Shown: positions 18,446 to 26,447, numbered from the stretch's first letter. The stretch is 64,000 bases of DNA from Candidatus Electrothrix scaldis (GCA_033584155.1 CP138355.1:4287826-4351825), one strand, 5' to 3'. The notes: generated by a model not told the origin, from the sequence alone. Numbers and translations are program-made.

Positions 18446-20788
18446 TTAAGAAAAAAACTGATCACGAAAAATCCTTTCGCGAAAAAAACTGATCAACTCT
18501 TCCCGTCTGCGCAGAATCCTGACCTGCTCAGGAATCAAATCAGAAAGAATGTTCTTCATAACAGACATTTTATATTCCACATTGGATACAAAACGATTAT
18601 CAAGATACCAGGCAAAGACGAGGCCAAAAAGAAGGCCAGGCGGTGTAAAGCCCTCTTCGCCGTTGACCAATCTGGTATAGCAGTGCCTTTCTCCTTCTAC
18701 CGGCCGCATCCGACTGAGTTGCAAATAGGTGTCCAACTCTTCAGGCGATAAAAAGCACTTAAGTTCCTGCCGTGTTCTTGTTACCAGGCGATAGAGCCTG
18801 CCCACCTGCCGCTCCTGGACAAAGACATCTTCCATGCCTTTTTCCTGGCAATAATTCCCCAACAAGGACTGGCCCAAAGCGATCAGCAGAGCTGCTTCCA
18901 GGCGCTCGGGAGCGTCGTTTTGATCCTGGCGGATCTTAATACAACTATCCTCTGGATCGTAAAAGGAAAAAACATTATCCCATTGTTGGCAGCGCTTCCA
19001 GGAGCTGGTCTCCACCAAACAAATTCCTCGCAGATATTGCAGATGATCAGGATGGATGTCAGGATGCCGCCAAAGGATCTCAAGAACAGCAGCTGCGATA
19101 TTCTGTCGTAAAGAAGAGGCCATATTTTCCGGCAGATCAGAATCAAGGGTGAGATATCGGAACTCCAACCCCTCTATGGCACGGGCAATCCGCTCATAGC
19201 GCATGCAGGGAATCAGCTTATCCGGGGCAATCCGTACTGAAAACTCCGGGCCGCGCAGGCTCACCTCGGCAGGAGCAGGCAAGGCCAGATAGCCGCTTTC
19301 CCGCAAGCCCCACAAGCTGCGAACAACAAGGGCCAGGGCATTGGGGTCATGCTGGATAACCCGCTGCCGCTGGAGAAGATTCCGGGAAAAAATACAGGCC
19401 CGGACCGGCTCAAAACCCAGCTCGCGGACCTTATCGCTATCAACGTAAATAGGCTCCTTCTTCTCCAGGATATAATTCTGCAAAACAGAACCAGGAATAT
19501 CTGCCAGGTCCAGGGTGAGGACATGGGAAAACAAGCCTTGAATGCCACCGGAGATATTATGCCCATAGGCACGAATGAGATCCGAGGCGTAAAAACGCTT
19601 TTCCGGGGCCTCCCTAGTGGCGTCAGTTTCTCCTTTCTGGACCCAAATATTGGCGACCAGGAGCTTCAGGGCCTTCTCATTCTGTCGGATCAGATCAGCA
19701 ACCCCAGGCACCTGCAAGATAGGGATAATAGAGGAATACAGGCTACCTGGGGCCAGGATGATAATATCCGCCTCAGCAATAGACTGACTCACCGCCTCAG
19801 GCAAAAGCGGTTCATCAGCAAAACGCACCATCGTCCGTTCCACCGGATAGCCCCGCCGAGCCTCACCGGCCTTGCGCTCACCGGTTACCAATACACCATT
19901 TGCGTAAAGCAGTTGCAATTGCGAGGGAGTGGCGGTGCAGGGGAGTACCGCCCTTGAGCCTGCGCCCACAGCCTGAGCCAGGTCCGCTAAGCCATCCATA
20001 ATCGCGGTCTGGATACGCTTTTGGTTTGCTGCCAATTCCGCTGTCCTGAAAAAGGCAGGCAATTTCCCGTAAACCGCAGCAGCCAGCAGAAGATTACCGA
20101 GACATTGGGGACGCCGCAGGGCAGCTGCCATCCGTTCATCTGCCAGCAGACGCTGGACCAAATCAACAAGGTAGTCAGCCAAGGGACGAGGAAACATTTC
20201 CGGCCTTACCCCACTCTCAGCCCATAACTGAGCCGCCGATTCAGGAGGCGTATTAAAACGAAAATTGAAGAAACCATGTAGAGCAGCCGCTGTATCCAGA
20301 GCTGCTGCATCATCCAGCTGGTATTGCTCCTTCAGATTTGCACTGCGGATAGAGGCTAGCAGAACATGGCGCAGATCCCCTAAACCGATCAGCGGGAAAT
20401 CCTTGAGCATTTCCCCGGTTGATCCTCCGTCGTCAGTCACACAGACAATGGAGTGCAAACGGGGGAAGACCTCTTTTAGACCGGTGAAAGGAGCCTCCTT
20501 CCAATCTGCACGCCGAGAGTCTCCACCGACCACGTTAGACAGACCGGTTCCACCACCCAACACGACCACCCGCACGTTCTCCACGTTCACGTGTCCAAGA
20601 CCGGCAGCCAAACGACGCCAGTCTTCCTGAGTACAGCCAGGAACATCATGGGGTGGGGCTTCGCCAAGAGCAAAGGCAAGAACCCGTTCTGCCAGCGTCC
20701 CCTTGCCCATAAAATCAAGGGGGGAAAAGACCTTTTTTGTTACCCCGGCTAAGAGCTCGCCTAAAGGAATATGTGTACCGTTTTCCAC
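18446..20788 (-). CDS. Long CofD/YvcK-like protein
   Basis: A 780-aa protein with a CofD/YvcK fold: VVVLGGGTGLSNVVGG (around residue 75), then VCVTDDGGSTGEMLKDFPL and GLGDLRHVLLAS, all typical of the family that binds nucleotide-sugar or F420-precursor ligands. Ordinary YvcK is about 320 aa; here ~70 residues precede and over 300 residues follow the core, the latter of unknown fold. The long form recalls the CofD-like member of the so-called GAK system of Desulfobacterota and relatives, but none of its usual partners is visible nearby. The first codon is GTG. Confidence 0.8.
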   Translation of the reverse strand: MENGTHIPLGELLAGVTKKVFSPLDFMGKGTLAERVLAFALGEAPPHDVPGCTQEDWRRLAAGLGHVNVENVRVVVLGGGTGLSNVVGGDSRRADWKEAPFTGLKEVFPRLHSIVCVTDDGGSTGEMLKDFPLIGLGDLRHVLLASIRSANLKEQYQLDDAAALDTAAALHGFFNFRFNTPPESAAQLWAESGVRPEMFPRPLADYLVDLVQRLLADERMAAALRRPQCLGNLLLAAAVYGKLPAFFRTAELAANQKRIQTAIMDGLADLAQAVGAGSRAVLPCTATPSQLQLLYANGVLVTGERKAGEARRGYPVERTMVRFADEPLLPEAVSQSIAEADIIILAPGSLYSSIIPILQVPGVADLIRQNEKALKLLVANIWVQKGETDATREAPEKRFYASDLIRAYGHNISGGIQGLFSHVLTLDLADIPGSVLQNYILEKKEPIYVDSDKVRELGFEPVRACIFSRNLLQRQRVIQHDPNALALVVRSLWGLRESGYLALPAPAEVSLRGPEFSVRIAPDKLIPCMRYERIARAIEGLEFRYLTLDSDLPENMASSLRQNIAAAVLEILWRHPDIHPDHLQYLRGICLVETSSWKRCQQWDNVFSFYDPEDSCIKIRQDQNDAPERLEAALLIALGQSLLGNYCQEKGMEDVFVQERQVGRLYRLVTRTRQELKCFLSPEELDTYLQLSRMRPVEGERHCYTRLVNGEEGFTPPGLLFGLVFAWYLDNRFVSNVEYKMSVMKNILSDLIPEQVRILRRREELISFFRERIFRDQFFS

Positions 20789-20817
20789 CTGAAACCCTGT
20801 TTATCCCTTTCTTCTTT

Positions 20818-21744
20818 TTACAGCCCAGTGGCCTGCATTTGCTTGGATACGGTCTCCACAGAATCCTGGAGAGCGCTTTTTTCCTCGTCGGTCAAGGCGA
20901 ATTCCAGGATGCGCTCAACCCCCTTTTCTCCCAGCACAACCGGAACACCAAGGAAGTAGCCGGAGATTCCAAATTCTCCCTCAAGATAGGCCGCACAGGG
21001 AAGAACCCGCTTGCTGTCTTTGAGTACCGCCTCAGCCATCTCAATAGCAGCCAAACCAGGGGTATAGAAGGCGCTACCGGTCTTCAGGTGATTGACAATC
21101 TCAATGCCACCCAGCTGGGTGCGCTCAACGATTTCTGCAATCTTCTCTTCAGAAAGCAGATCGGTGATCGGTACTCCAGCCACATTGGCCAGACGCACCA
21201 TCGGCAGCATCTTATCACCGTGAATTCCCATGACCAGGGCATTGACATCTGCCGGGGCCACGCCAAGGGCCTCAGCAAGGAAGGTCCGATAACGGGCAGA
21301 ATCAAGCACACCAGCCATACCGATGATTCGGCTTTTATCCAGGCCAGTAACCTTGAAAGCGGTATGAACCATTGCATCAATGGGGTTGGTGACCACGATC
21401 ATGAAGCAATTCGGTGAATGCTTGACCGCCTCTTCAGCGCAGGACTTGACAATGGCCACATTCTTTGCCAGCAAATCGTCACGGGACATCCCCGGTTTTC
21501 GGGCCAGTCCAGCCGTGATAATCACCACATCGGAGTTGGCAGAATCTGCATAGTCATTGGTGCCGGTGACGGTACCTGCATAAGAATCCAGCGGACCGGA
21601 TTGCCAGAGATCCAAGGCCTTGCCCTGAGGGATACCCTCCATGACGTCCAGCAAGACGATATCACCCAAATTACGGGTCAGCGCCCAATGAGCTGCTGTT
21701 GCTCCAACGTTCCCCGCCCCGATTATCGTAATTTTTTTCTTCAT
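20818..21744 (-). CDS. mdh: Malate dehydrogenase
   Basis: NAD-dependent oxidation of malate to oxaloacetate; the protein is 308 aa and of the lactate-dehydrogenase-like MDH type. The Rossmann motif is IIGAGNVGATAA, the substrate arginines are in GLARKPGMSRDDLL, VVTNPIDAMVH carries the conserved Asn, and the catalytic His is in GIHGDKMLP. I choose the ATG at 21744 (MKKKITIIGAG) because AAAGGA lies upstream and upstream in-frame codons read through a REP-type palindrome. It is downstream of kdsB on the same strand. Confidence 0.96.
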   Translation of the reverse strand: MKKKITIIGAGNVGATAAHWALTRNLGDIVLLDVMEGIPQGKALDLWQSGPLDSYAGTVTGTNDYADSANSDVVIITAGLARKPGMSRDDLLAKNVAIVKSCAEEAVKHSPNCFMIVVTNPIDAMVHTAFKVTGLDKSRIIGMAGVLDSARYRTFLAEALGVAPADVNALVMGIHGDKMLPMVRLANVAGVPITDLLSEEKIAEIVERTQLGGIEIVNHLKTGSAFYTPGLAAIEMAEAVLKDSKRVLPCAAYLEGEFGISGYFLGVPVVLGEKGVERILEFALTDEEKSALQDSVETVSKQMQATGL

Positions 21745-21770
21745 GATTTTTTTCCTTTTATAATTAGGGT

Positions 21771-21800
21771 GTAGAGGCACGGCATGCCGTGTGCCCCTAC
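21771..21800. repeat. REP-like palindrome
   Basis: A near-perfect palindrome of 30 bases, beginning GTAGAGGCACGGC and ending with its complement, with CATG at the centre. It sits between kdsB and mdh. The GTAGGGGC-type ends recur in the elements at 24298, 26155 and 40746. Confidence 0.7.
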
Positions 21801-21806
21801 TTTGCA

Positions 21807-22562
21807 TCATTTCCGCATCATCTCTTCCACCCGCTGCGCATCTTTCGGCGTGTCCACCTCGATGGAATCATGCTCAGTCAGGACCACCCGAACCCGGTAG
21901 CCGTATTCCAGGGCACGAAGCTGTTCCAGCTTCTCAAAACGCTCCCACTCGCCTTCGGGCAGAGCCACAAAGGTCAGAAGAAAGCCCTTACGATAGGCAT
22001 AAAAGCCAAGATGTTTATAATAGGTCGGCTGGGTTTTCTCTTCCGGATTACGCTGAAAAGGAACCGGTGAGCGGGAAAAATAAAGGGCGTTCTTGTCGCA
22101 ATCAAAGACAGTCTTCACATGATTGGGATCTGTGATCTCTTCCGGCCTGATAATCTTATAGATCAAGGTTGACATGGGCAGCGCCGGGTCCTCCAGCAGA
22201 GGGCCAGCCACCTGCTCAATGACTTCAGGCGGAAACAGGGGCTGATCCCCCTGGATATTCACTACCACACTATGCTCTTCAATCTGGAGCCGTTCAGCAG
22301 CCTCGGCCAAGCGGTCCGTACCTGAAACATGGTCAGGGCGAGTCATAACCACCTCTCCACCAAAACCGGTCACCACCTCAGCTATTCGCTCATCATCCGT
22401 TGCCACCACAACACGAGAAAGCAATTTGGACTGCTGAGCCCGCTCAACCACATGCTGAATCATGGGCTTACCAGCAATCAAAGCCAGTGGTTTTCCTTCA
22501 AAACGGTTGGAATGGTAGCGAGCCGGAATAATAGCCACCACCTTAGCCGGTGTTTCGTTCAT
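21807..22562 (-). CDS. kdsB: 3-deoxy-manno-octulosonate cytidylyltransferase
   Basis: Activates KDO as CMP-KDO for lipopolysaccharide core synthesis, which implies a Gram-negative envelope. It is 251 aa long with the N-terminal nucleotide-binding motif AIIPARYHSNRFEGKPL, VVATDDERIAEV, VNIQGDQPLF (metal-binding Asp) and EEHDSIEVDTPKDAQ-like end (TEHDSIEVDTPKDA). I choose the ATG at 22562, after AGGATAG; the extra upstream residues of the longer frame are not conserved in the family. Confidence 0.95.
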   Translation of the reverse strand: MNETPAKVVAIIPARYHSNRFEGKPLALIAGKPMIQHVVERAQQSKLLSRVVVATDDERIAEVVTGFGGEVVMTRPDHVSGTDRLAEAAERLQIEEHSVVVNIQGDQPLFPPEVIEQVAGPLLEDPALPMSTLIYKIIRPEEITDPNHVKTVFDCDKNALYFSRSPVPFQRNPEEKTQPTYYKHLGFYAYRKGFLLTFVALPEGEWERFEKLEQLRALEYGYRVRVVLTEHDSIEVDTPKDAQRVEEMMRK

Positions 22563-22791
22563 TATCACACTATCCTGAAAAGGCAAAAATATTCTATTGA
22601 CCTGAGACAGGCCGGAAGACACATCTCTGTTCTCACCGCTGGTTCGACCCGGTACTGAAAAAAGAGCTCATCTTTTCAGCAGAAAACCGATCTATGCAGA
22701 AAAACTTACCTATGATACATTGCACGCAGTGAAATATCAACGGGCAAACCACGGAAAGCTGAAGACGATGCAAAAAGGGAGCAGATTTTTT

Positions 22792-22890
22792 TTAAGGGCA
22801 GGCATCCCGGTGATGGGCGCAGATGGTGATGAAATAGACCCCGCTCTGTACATAATCGTACCCGCACAGGCGGCTGCCTTGATTGTAGCC
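22792..22890 (-). pseudogene. RAYT (REP-associated tyrosine transposase) N-terminal remnant
   Basis: Minus-strand translation gives SRLCGYDYVQSGVYFITIC followed by AHHRDACP and a stop. This is the conserved start of REP-associated Y1 transposases (RLxGYDYxxxGxYFITIC). The HUH motif and catalytic tyrosine are missing. It abuts the truncated yafQ copy, so its arrival may have cut that gene. Confidence 0.7.
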
Positions 22891-22918
22891 GACTGGGTGG
22901 CAGGAGAGGGGGGGGGAG

Positions 22919-23127
22919 GATACTGGAGAATCCAATCCGGTTCGATATGGCAGTCACGGGAATGCCTCCAGTTTCCGGTCAGGGCATGATCCCTGTGTCT
23001 CGGCTCAAGCGGTTGATCTTTTGCCAGAAGGGTGACAATCCCGCTTGAGTTTATTCAAATCCTTTCCCCGTTTGGCGATTCGCTTCAGATCTCTTAAAAA
23101 CTGGCGTGTCTGAGATACCTTTCTCAT
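22919..23127 (-). pseudogene. YafQ-type toxin pseudogene
   Basis: Minus-strand translation begins MRKVSQTRQFLRDLKRIAKR with GKDLNKLKR, then one extra G in a run near 23030 shifts the frame. The other frame continues IVTLLAKDQPLEPRHRDHAL, TGNWRHSRDCHIEPDWIL, which is textbook YafQ including the catalytic-region histidines. The end is lost where G-rich sequence joins the RAYT remnant. YafQ cleaves ribosome-bound mRNA. The frameshift plus truncation make it non-functional. Confidence 0.85.
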
Positions 23128-23347
23128 GACGGCCAGATATCAAACATCTCATCAAGACTGTCAACCCCCTCCACTTCCTCGCCCCGCTGGCTCTTTTCCA
23201 GAGTTTCGACAGTACGTTACCCAGGCAGATTTGGCGATAGAATATGCGTATTGCCTCGGTGGGAGTCAGTCCGAGTTTTCGGAGAACCTTTTCGGCTTTT
23301 TCTTTGGTTTCCGGCTCAATGCGAGCATGTATTGTTGCGGTTTTCAT
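23124..23347 (-). pseudogene. DinJ/RelB-type antitoxin, internally deleted and frameshifted
   Basis: The first part is a clean ribbon-helix-helix antitoxin start (MKTATIHARIEPETKEKAEK, LGLTPTEAIRIFYRQICLGN). The expected continuation (a proline-rich linker) is missing, and the C-terminal part TVETLEKSQRGEEVEGVDSL, DEMFDIWPS is found in another frame and ends with TGA in an ATGA overlap with yafQ. So a deletion with frameshift broke the antitoxin too. Both genes of the pair are decayed, consistent with joint loss. Confidence 0.8.
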
Positions 23348-23519
23348 AGCAACCATATTGCTAGCACGTATGCAACACGCAGGCAAGATTATATCGCACG
23401 TCCCCTATTTTCCCCGCCTGCATGCGGGGCGTGTCAAGAGGATTGCCGAACAGACATTCCCGCCCCTACATCGTTATGCGCCACAGGTTATCGGGGCAGG
23501 TATTATCCAGATATGTGAA

Positions 23520-23930
23520 TCAGGAAAGAGCAATCTTAAACTTCTTTCTGCCCTTGATACGATAGATGGTAAAATCTCTGTCTATGGTTGCCACAGTGTC
23601 GAGACCGAGTTGTTCCGCAAGATAAACAAGACATGAATCGGCAAAGTCCATGGGTAAATCCTGGTATTTTGCTGTCAGCTCTTTAATCCGACCAAAATCG
23701 GTATTATCGATACTCTGTATTTCGACAGCTCCTCTGTGTATCCATTCCAGAAAATCCAACTGGGCCTGTCTGCTGAAATCCAGCATATGCAGTGTCTCCG
23801 TCACAGATGCCAAGGTGGTGATCAGCGGAGTTCTGTTTGTACGGATAAAATCGACCGCAGCCTGATGATACCTATCCGAGGCATCGAACAGGGCGATCAT
23901 CGGCCCTGAATCCATCAGGATTTTTTTCAT
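23520..23930 (-). CDS. PIN-domain toxin (VapC-like)
   Basis: A 136-aa PIN-domain ribonuclease toxin. The acidic residues of the active site are visible: Asp7 in ILMDSGPMIALFD, Glu in ASVTETLHML, Asp in MDFADSCLVYLAE and Asp in ATIDRDF. It starts inside the antitoxin stop (ATGA overlap), so its translation depends on that of the antitoxin. VapC toxins usually cut initiator tRNA or the sarcin-ricin loop; the target here cannot be told. Confidence 0.9.
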   Translation of the reverse strand: MKKILMDSGPMIALFDASDRYHQAAVDFIRTNRTPLITTLASVTETLHMLDFSRQAQLDFLEWIHRGAVEIQSIDNTDFGRIKELTAKYQDLPMDFADSCLVYLAEQLGLDTVATIDRDFTIYRIKGRKKFKIALS

Positions 23931-24169
23931 TTTCTCTTAGCCCGGACTTTGTCCTTTACCAGTTCTTTTCGTCGGGCGGACAGGTCATCACGACCGCTGG
24001 CCTGTTTACCGAAAAGGTCTTGGCCTGCATCCCAGGCGTTCTGTGGTTTGAGTCTGGCGATGTAATCGAGAATACTCCGGCGAACCAGTTCGGACTTTGT
24101 CAAACCGAGATTTTTTGCTGTGCTTTTGAGTAACTGTTCTAAATTCTGATCAATTCTTAAGGTAATCAT
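23927..24169 (-). CDS. Ribbon-helix-helix antitoxin of the adjacent PIN toxin
   Basis: An 80-aa DNA-binding antitoxin: MITLRIDQNLEQLLKSTAKN gives the strand and first helix of an RHH fold, followed by LTKSELVRRSILDYIARL. The basic C-terminal tail would wrap the toxin. GGAGG precedes the ATG at 24169 by eight bases. Autoregulation is likely through the palindrome over its -10 box (24183-24201). Confidence 0.85.
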   Translation of the reverse strand: MITLRIDQNLEQLLKSTAKNLGLTKSELVRRSILDYIARLKPQNAWDAGQDLFGKQASGRDDLSARRKELVKDKVRAKRK

Positions 24170-24182
24170 ATATCTTGCCTCC

Positions 24183-24220
24183 GTATTACGGATTGTAATA
24201 CATAGAGAGGTGAATTGCAA
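24183..24220 (-). promoter_or_regulatory. Promoter and operator of the RHH/PIN pair
   Basis: On the minus strand TTGCAA (24215-24220) and TACAAT (24192-24197) are 17 bases apart. GTATTAC and GTAATAC form a perfect 7-bp inverted repeat (24183-24201) that covers the -10 box, a typical place for an antitoxin operator. Confidence 0.75.
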
Positions 24221-24297
24221 GGGTAGATGGATGGGGCGATCATGATATTAACGACATCCTGTGGTTCCGTCGTTATTCAGGAGGGGCAATGGGGTGA

Positions 24298-24519
24298 GTA
24301 AGGGCGGTTCGCGAACCGCCCCTACGGCCTACCGTCAGGGCCTGCATTGAAAAGATGCGCTGTGTCCCTCAGGGATGGTTTTTCCTCCCGCCGCATCGAC
24401 AGAACGGCATTGCGTGGTATGCCCCCAGCCATGTAGGTCTTGATTGAGTACTACGAAATCAGACAATCCGGGGAAAGAACCGTCTGCTTTCGTTGCTCTC
24501 AAGCTGACCTACCCGGCTA
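24298..24519. repeat. Island repeat, copy A
   Basis: A composite element: a GGGCGGTTC/GAACCGCCC palindrome, a ~110-base conserved middle (starting GCCTGCATTGAAAAGATGCG), and an 80-bp palindrome at 24433-24512 whose arms begin GTAGGTC and end GACCTAC. Four further copies lie at 26155, 28009, 28769 and 29845, all in the same orientation and each between toxin-antitoxin loci. No open frame in it is credible. Confidence 0.85.
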
Positions 24520-24540
24520 TTGATCCCAGGAGAGGTGCTC

Positions 24541-24930
24541 TCAATCCCAAACAACCTCAATACCTTCAACGCCAGCAAACTTGCTGTCGCTGGAAATAAT
24601 CCTGATGCCGAGCCATTTTGCCGCAGCAAGAATAAGCCTGTCGTGCAGTTCGTAAAAATCAATGCGTTCCGCAACTCGTAAAATATCGGGATTCAGGTTT
24701 ACAACAGTATATTGCGGCTAAGATTCTATCTGATCCAGTGTTTCCGACAGGTTAATTTTAATCCTGTTTTTCTCGGCAAGGCACATCACTTCCATCAAAC
24801 TGATGACGGAAATCACAAATTCATGTTCATTTTCCCCGACAGTATCCAGCAGGCGGGCGGCCTTTTTTCCAATTTTACCGCTGTCTGTAAAATGCCGGAC
24901 AAGAGCGACTGTATCAAGCAGATACCGCAT
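24541..24930 (-). pseudogene. PIN-domain toxin gene interrupted by an amber codon
   Basis: One continuous frame encodes MRYLLDTVALVRHFTDSG to LDQIES, then TAG at 24718-24720, then PQYTVVNLNPDILRVAER, LHDRLILAAAKWLGIRIISS and DSKFAGVEGIEVVWD. Joined, they form a complete ~129-residue PIN toxin with first Asp in LLDT, Glu in LMEV and Asp residues in LHDRLI and SSDSKF. A single in-frame nonsense codon splits it; there is no frameshift. The antitoxin next to it is intact. The start ATG lies one base after the antitoxin stop. Suppression of the amber codon cannot be excluded. Confidence 0.8.
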
Positions 24931-24931
24931 A

Positions 24932-25180
24932 TCAGAATTTTCTCTCAAGGATGGAGTTTCCCAGATGCCGCCTTGCCTTTTTCAGTTCGGCATCCAGGTC
25001 GATGATCTTTTCAAACCCTTTATCCTTCCAGATGCCTTTCAGGCTGGAGTTGCTTTGTGTCGGTTTATCCGGCTCGGCCACAAATGTATCAATATACTGC
25101 TTGATTTTATCAAGACTGCTGATAGGGACGCGGGACAGGGCGTTGACGATTTCTATTTTTTTTATGGCTGTTGTATTCAT
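24932..25180 (-). CDS. Antitoxin of the amber-interrupted PIN toxin
   Basis: An 82-aa protein (MNTTAIKKIEIVNALSRVPI, then LDKIKQYIDTFVAEP and a charged C-terminal part KKARRHLGNSILERKF), similar in plan to small antitoxins encoded before PIN toxins. It remains intact although its toxin is split. An AGGAT precedes the ATG. The family is not clear to me. Confidence 0.65.
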   Translation of the reverse strand: MNTTAIKKIEIVNALSRVPISSLDKIKQYIDTFVAEPDKPTQSNSSLKGIWKDKGFEKIIDLDAELKKARRHLGNSILERKF

Positions 25181-25216
25181 TTGAGGATCCTGATGTTTTT
25201 TTCGAGATATGCTCTA

Positions 25217-25245
25217 AGAATAGATGGATACCGGAAAAATGTCAA
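25217..25245 (-). promoter_or_regulatory. Promoter of the antitoxin at 24932-25180
   Basis: On the minus strand TTGACA (25240-25245) and TATTCT (25217-25222) with 17 bases between. Confidence 0.65.
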
Positions 25246-25266
25246 ATCATCCCCGCATGACGAAAA

Positions 25267-25355
25267 AGGAAAAAGGGGACAGATTTATTTTTTAAATATA
25301 CTCAACTCTCTGGGTCACCAATTTGTAAAAAAAATAAATCTGTCCTTTTTTTCCT
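25267..25355. repeat. REPIN-like inverted repeat
   Basis: Two 27-bp arms (25267-25293 and 25329-25355) containing GGGGACAGATTTATTTTTT and its complement are inverted with two mismatches around a 35-base spacer. Similar AAATCTG-type sequence sits beside the RAYT remnant at 22.78 kb. Such A/T-flanked palindromes are typical RAYT substrates. Confidence 0.75.
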
Positions 25356-25358
25356 AGG

Positions 25359-25399
25359 CTACGCATAATCATACCCGCGCAGGCGGATAGAACGGCGGC
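25359..25399 (-). pseudogene. Short RAYT N-terminal remnant
   Basis: Minus-strand translation gives RRSIRLRGYDYA and a stop, the conserved start of RAYT transposases, directly beside the inverted repeat at 25267-25355. A third fragment, RLYGYNYTQPG, is readable at 26361-26393 next to repeat copy B. Confidence 0.55.
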
Positions 25400-25402
25400 A
25401 AG

Positions 25403-25732
25403 TTACGCCGGTACCGGGACGCAGAAACCGGAGTCGCTCATTGGTCGGATTTCCCTTTGTATCTTTGCCTCCGAAGCATCTTCTGCCACATCCAGTTCAA
25501 AATCCATTTGCAGACCGAGCCAGAACTGCGGAGACATATCAAAATACCTGGCCAGTCGCAGGGCCGTATCCGCACTGACTCCTCTTCTACCCAGTACAAT
25601 CTCATTGATTCGTCTTGCCGGAACGTGCAGTGCCAAGGCCAGTTTATTCTGGCTCAGACCCAGCGGTTTTAAAAATTCTTCCTGCAGCACCTCGCCTGGA
25701 TGCAGGGGTGCCATTTTCTTTTTTCCCATCAT
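25403..25732 (-). CDS. higA: HigA-type antitoxin
   Basis: A 109-aa helix-turn-helix antitoxin of the HigA group: HPGEVLQEEFLKPLGLSQNK, ARRINEIVLGRRGVSADTAL and YFDMSPQFWLGLQMDFEL are all signature segments. It follows its toxin with the stop and start sharing one base (TAATG), the inverted order usual for HigBA. Confidence 0.93.
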   Translation of the reverse strand: MMGKKKMAPLHPGEVLQEEFLKPLGLSQNKLALALHVPARRINEIVLGRRGVSADTALRLARYFDMSPQFWLGLQMDFELDVAEDASEAKIQREIRPMSDSGFCVPVPA

Positions 25733-26019
25733 TACCCCCTGTGATAGTCTATAATTTCCACATCAAGCGCATCTCCATCCGCCCAGGTAAAGCAAATTCT
25801 CCACTGATCGTTGATACGGATTGAGTATTGTCCTGCCCGTTCTCCTTTCAACTTTTCGAGACGGTTGGCGGGCGGAATACGCAGATCGTTGATGTTCTGG
25901 GACCTGTTTATCATGCGCAGTTTTCTGAACGCAGCTCTCTGAATATCATTCGGTATTTTCTTGGAATGAAACCGGTTGAATATTTTTTCTGTTGCGTTGT
26001 TTTTAAATGATCGTATCAT
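25732..26019 (-). CDS. higB: HigB-type mRNA interferase toxin
   Basis: A 95-aa RelE-superfamily toxin. MIRSFKNNATEKIFNRFHSK matches the standard HigB start, and LEKLKGERAGQYSIRINDQW with RICFTW and the final VEIIDYHRG are the catalytic-core segments. I choose the ATG at 26019, twelve codons inside the longest frame, because it matches the family. This ATG has no Shine-Dalgarno and lies just eight bases after a good -10 box, which suggests a leaderless transcript. Confidence 0.9.
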   Translation of the reverse strand: MIRSFKNNATEKIFNRFHSKKIPNDIQRAAFRKLRMINRSQNINDLRIPPANRLEKLKGERAGQYSIRINDQWRICFTWADGDALDVEIIDYHRG

Positions 26020-26026
26020 ACAATTT

Positions 26027-26055
26027 ATAATACGTCGGATAACGTTTAACGTCAA
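26027..26055 (-). promoter_or_regulatory. Promoter of higBA, predicting a leaderless mRNA
   Basis: On the minus strand TTGACG (26050-26055) and TATTAT (26027-26032) are 17 bases apart, and the higB ATG begins 8 bases after the -10 box. Transcription should therefore start at or within a few bases of the start codon. Confidence 0.7.
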
Positions 26056-26154
26056 CGGTTAAAGAGAAAGAGCGGATGGAACGACGGCGGTGGATGGCGG
26101 GATTGTATTTCATAGGTTATTCGATATGCCGTGGTGGTGCAAAGGCGTTTGCGT

Positions 26155-26368
26155 GTAAGGGCGGTTCGCGAACCGCCCCTCCCATCAGGGCCTGCATTGA
26201 AAAGATGCGCTGTGTCCCTCTGGGATGTTTTTTCCTCCCGCCGCATCGACAGAAAGGCATTGCGTGGTATGCCTCCAGCCATGTAGGTCTGCTTGAGTAC
26301 AACGAAATCAGACAATCCGAGCAAAGAACCGTCTGCTTTCGTTGTACTCAAGCTGACCTACCCGGCTG
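26155..26368. repeat. Island repeat, copy B
   Basis: Full-length copy with the GGGCGGTTC/GAACCGCCC palindrome, the conserved middle and the 80-bp palindrome (26283-26361). The bases just beyond it (to 26393) read RLYGYNYTQPG on the minus strand, a RAYT N-terminal signature. Confidence 0.85.
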
Positions 26369-26418
26369 AGTATAATTATACCCATACAGACGAAAAGGCA
26401 AGCGGATAAGCAAACAGG

Positions 26419-26447
26419 TTGCCGTTTATCGTACGGCACGATACAAT
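26419..26447 (+). promoter_or_regulatory. Promoter and operator of a Phd-like/PIN pair
   Basis: TTGCCG (26419-26424) and TACAAT (26442-26447) are 17 bases apart. TATCGT and ACGATA form an inverted repeat (26427-26443) inside the spacer, a likely antitoxin operator. Confidence 0.65.

Noticed and set aside
22720-22989. An 89-codon plus-strand frame near kdsB
   Set aside because: It is antisense to recognisable RAYT and YafQ remnants and has no features of its own.
26052-26351. Open frames running through the island repeats (also at 28687-28938 and 29662-29910)
   Set aside because: They all translate the same palindromic repeat, are inconsistent in length and frame context, and lack start signals.
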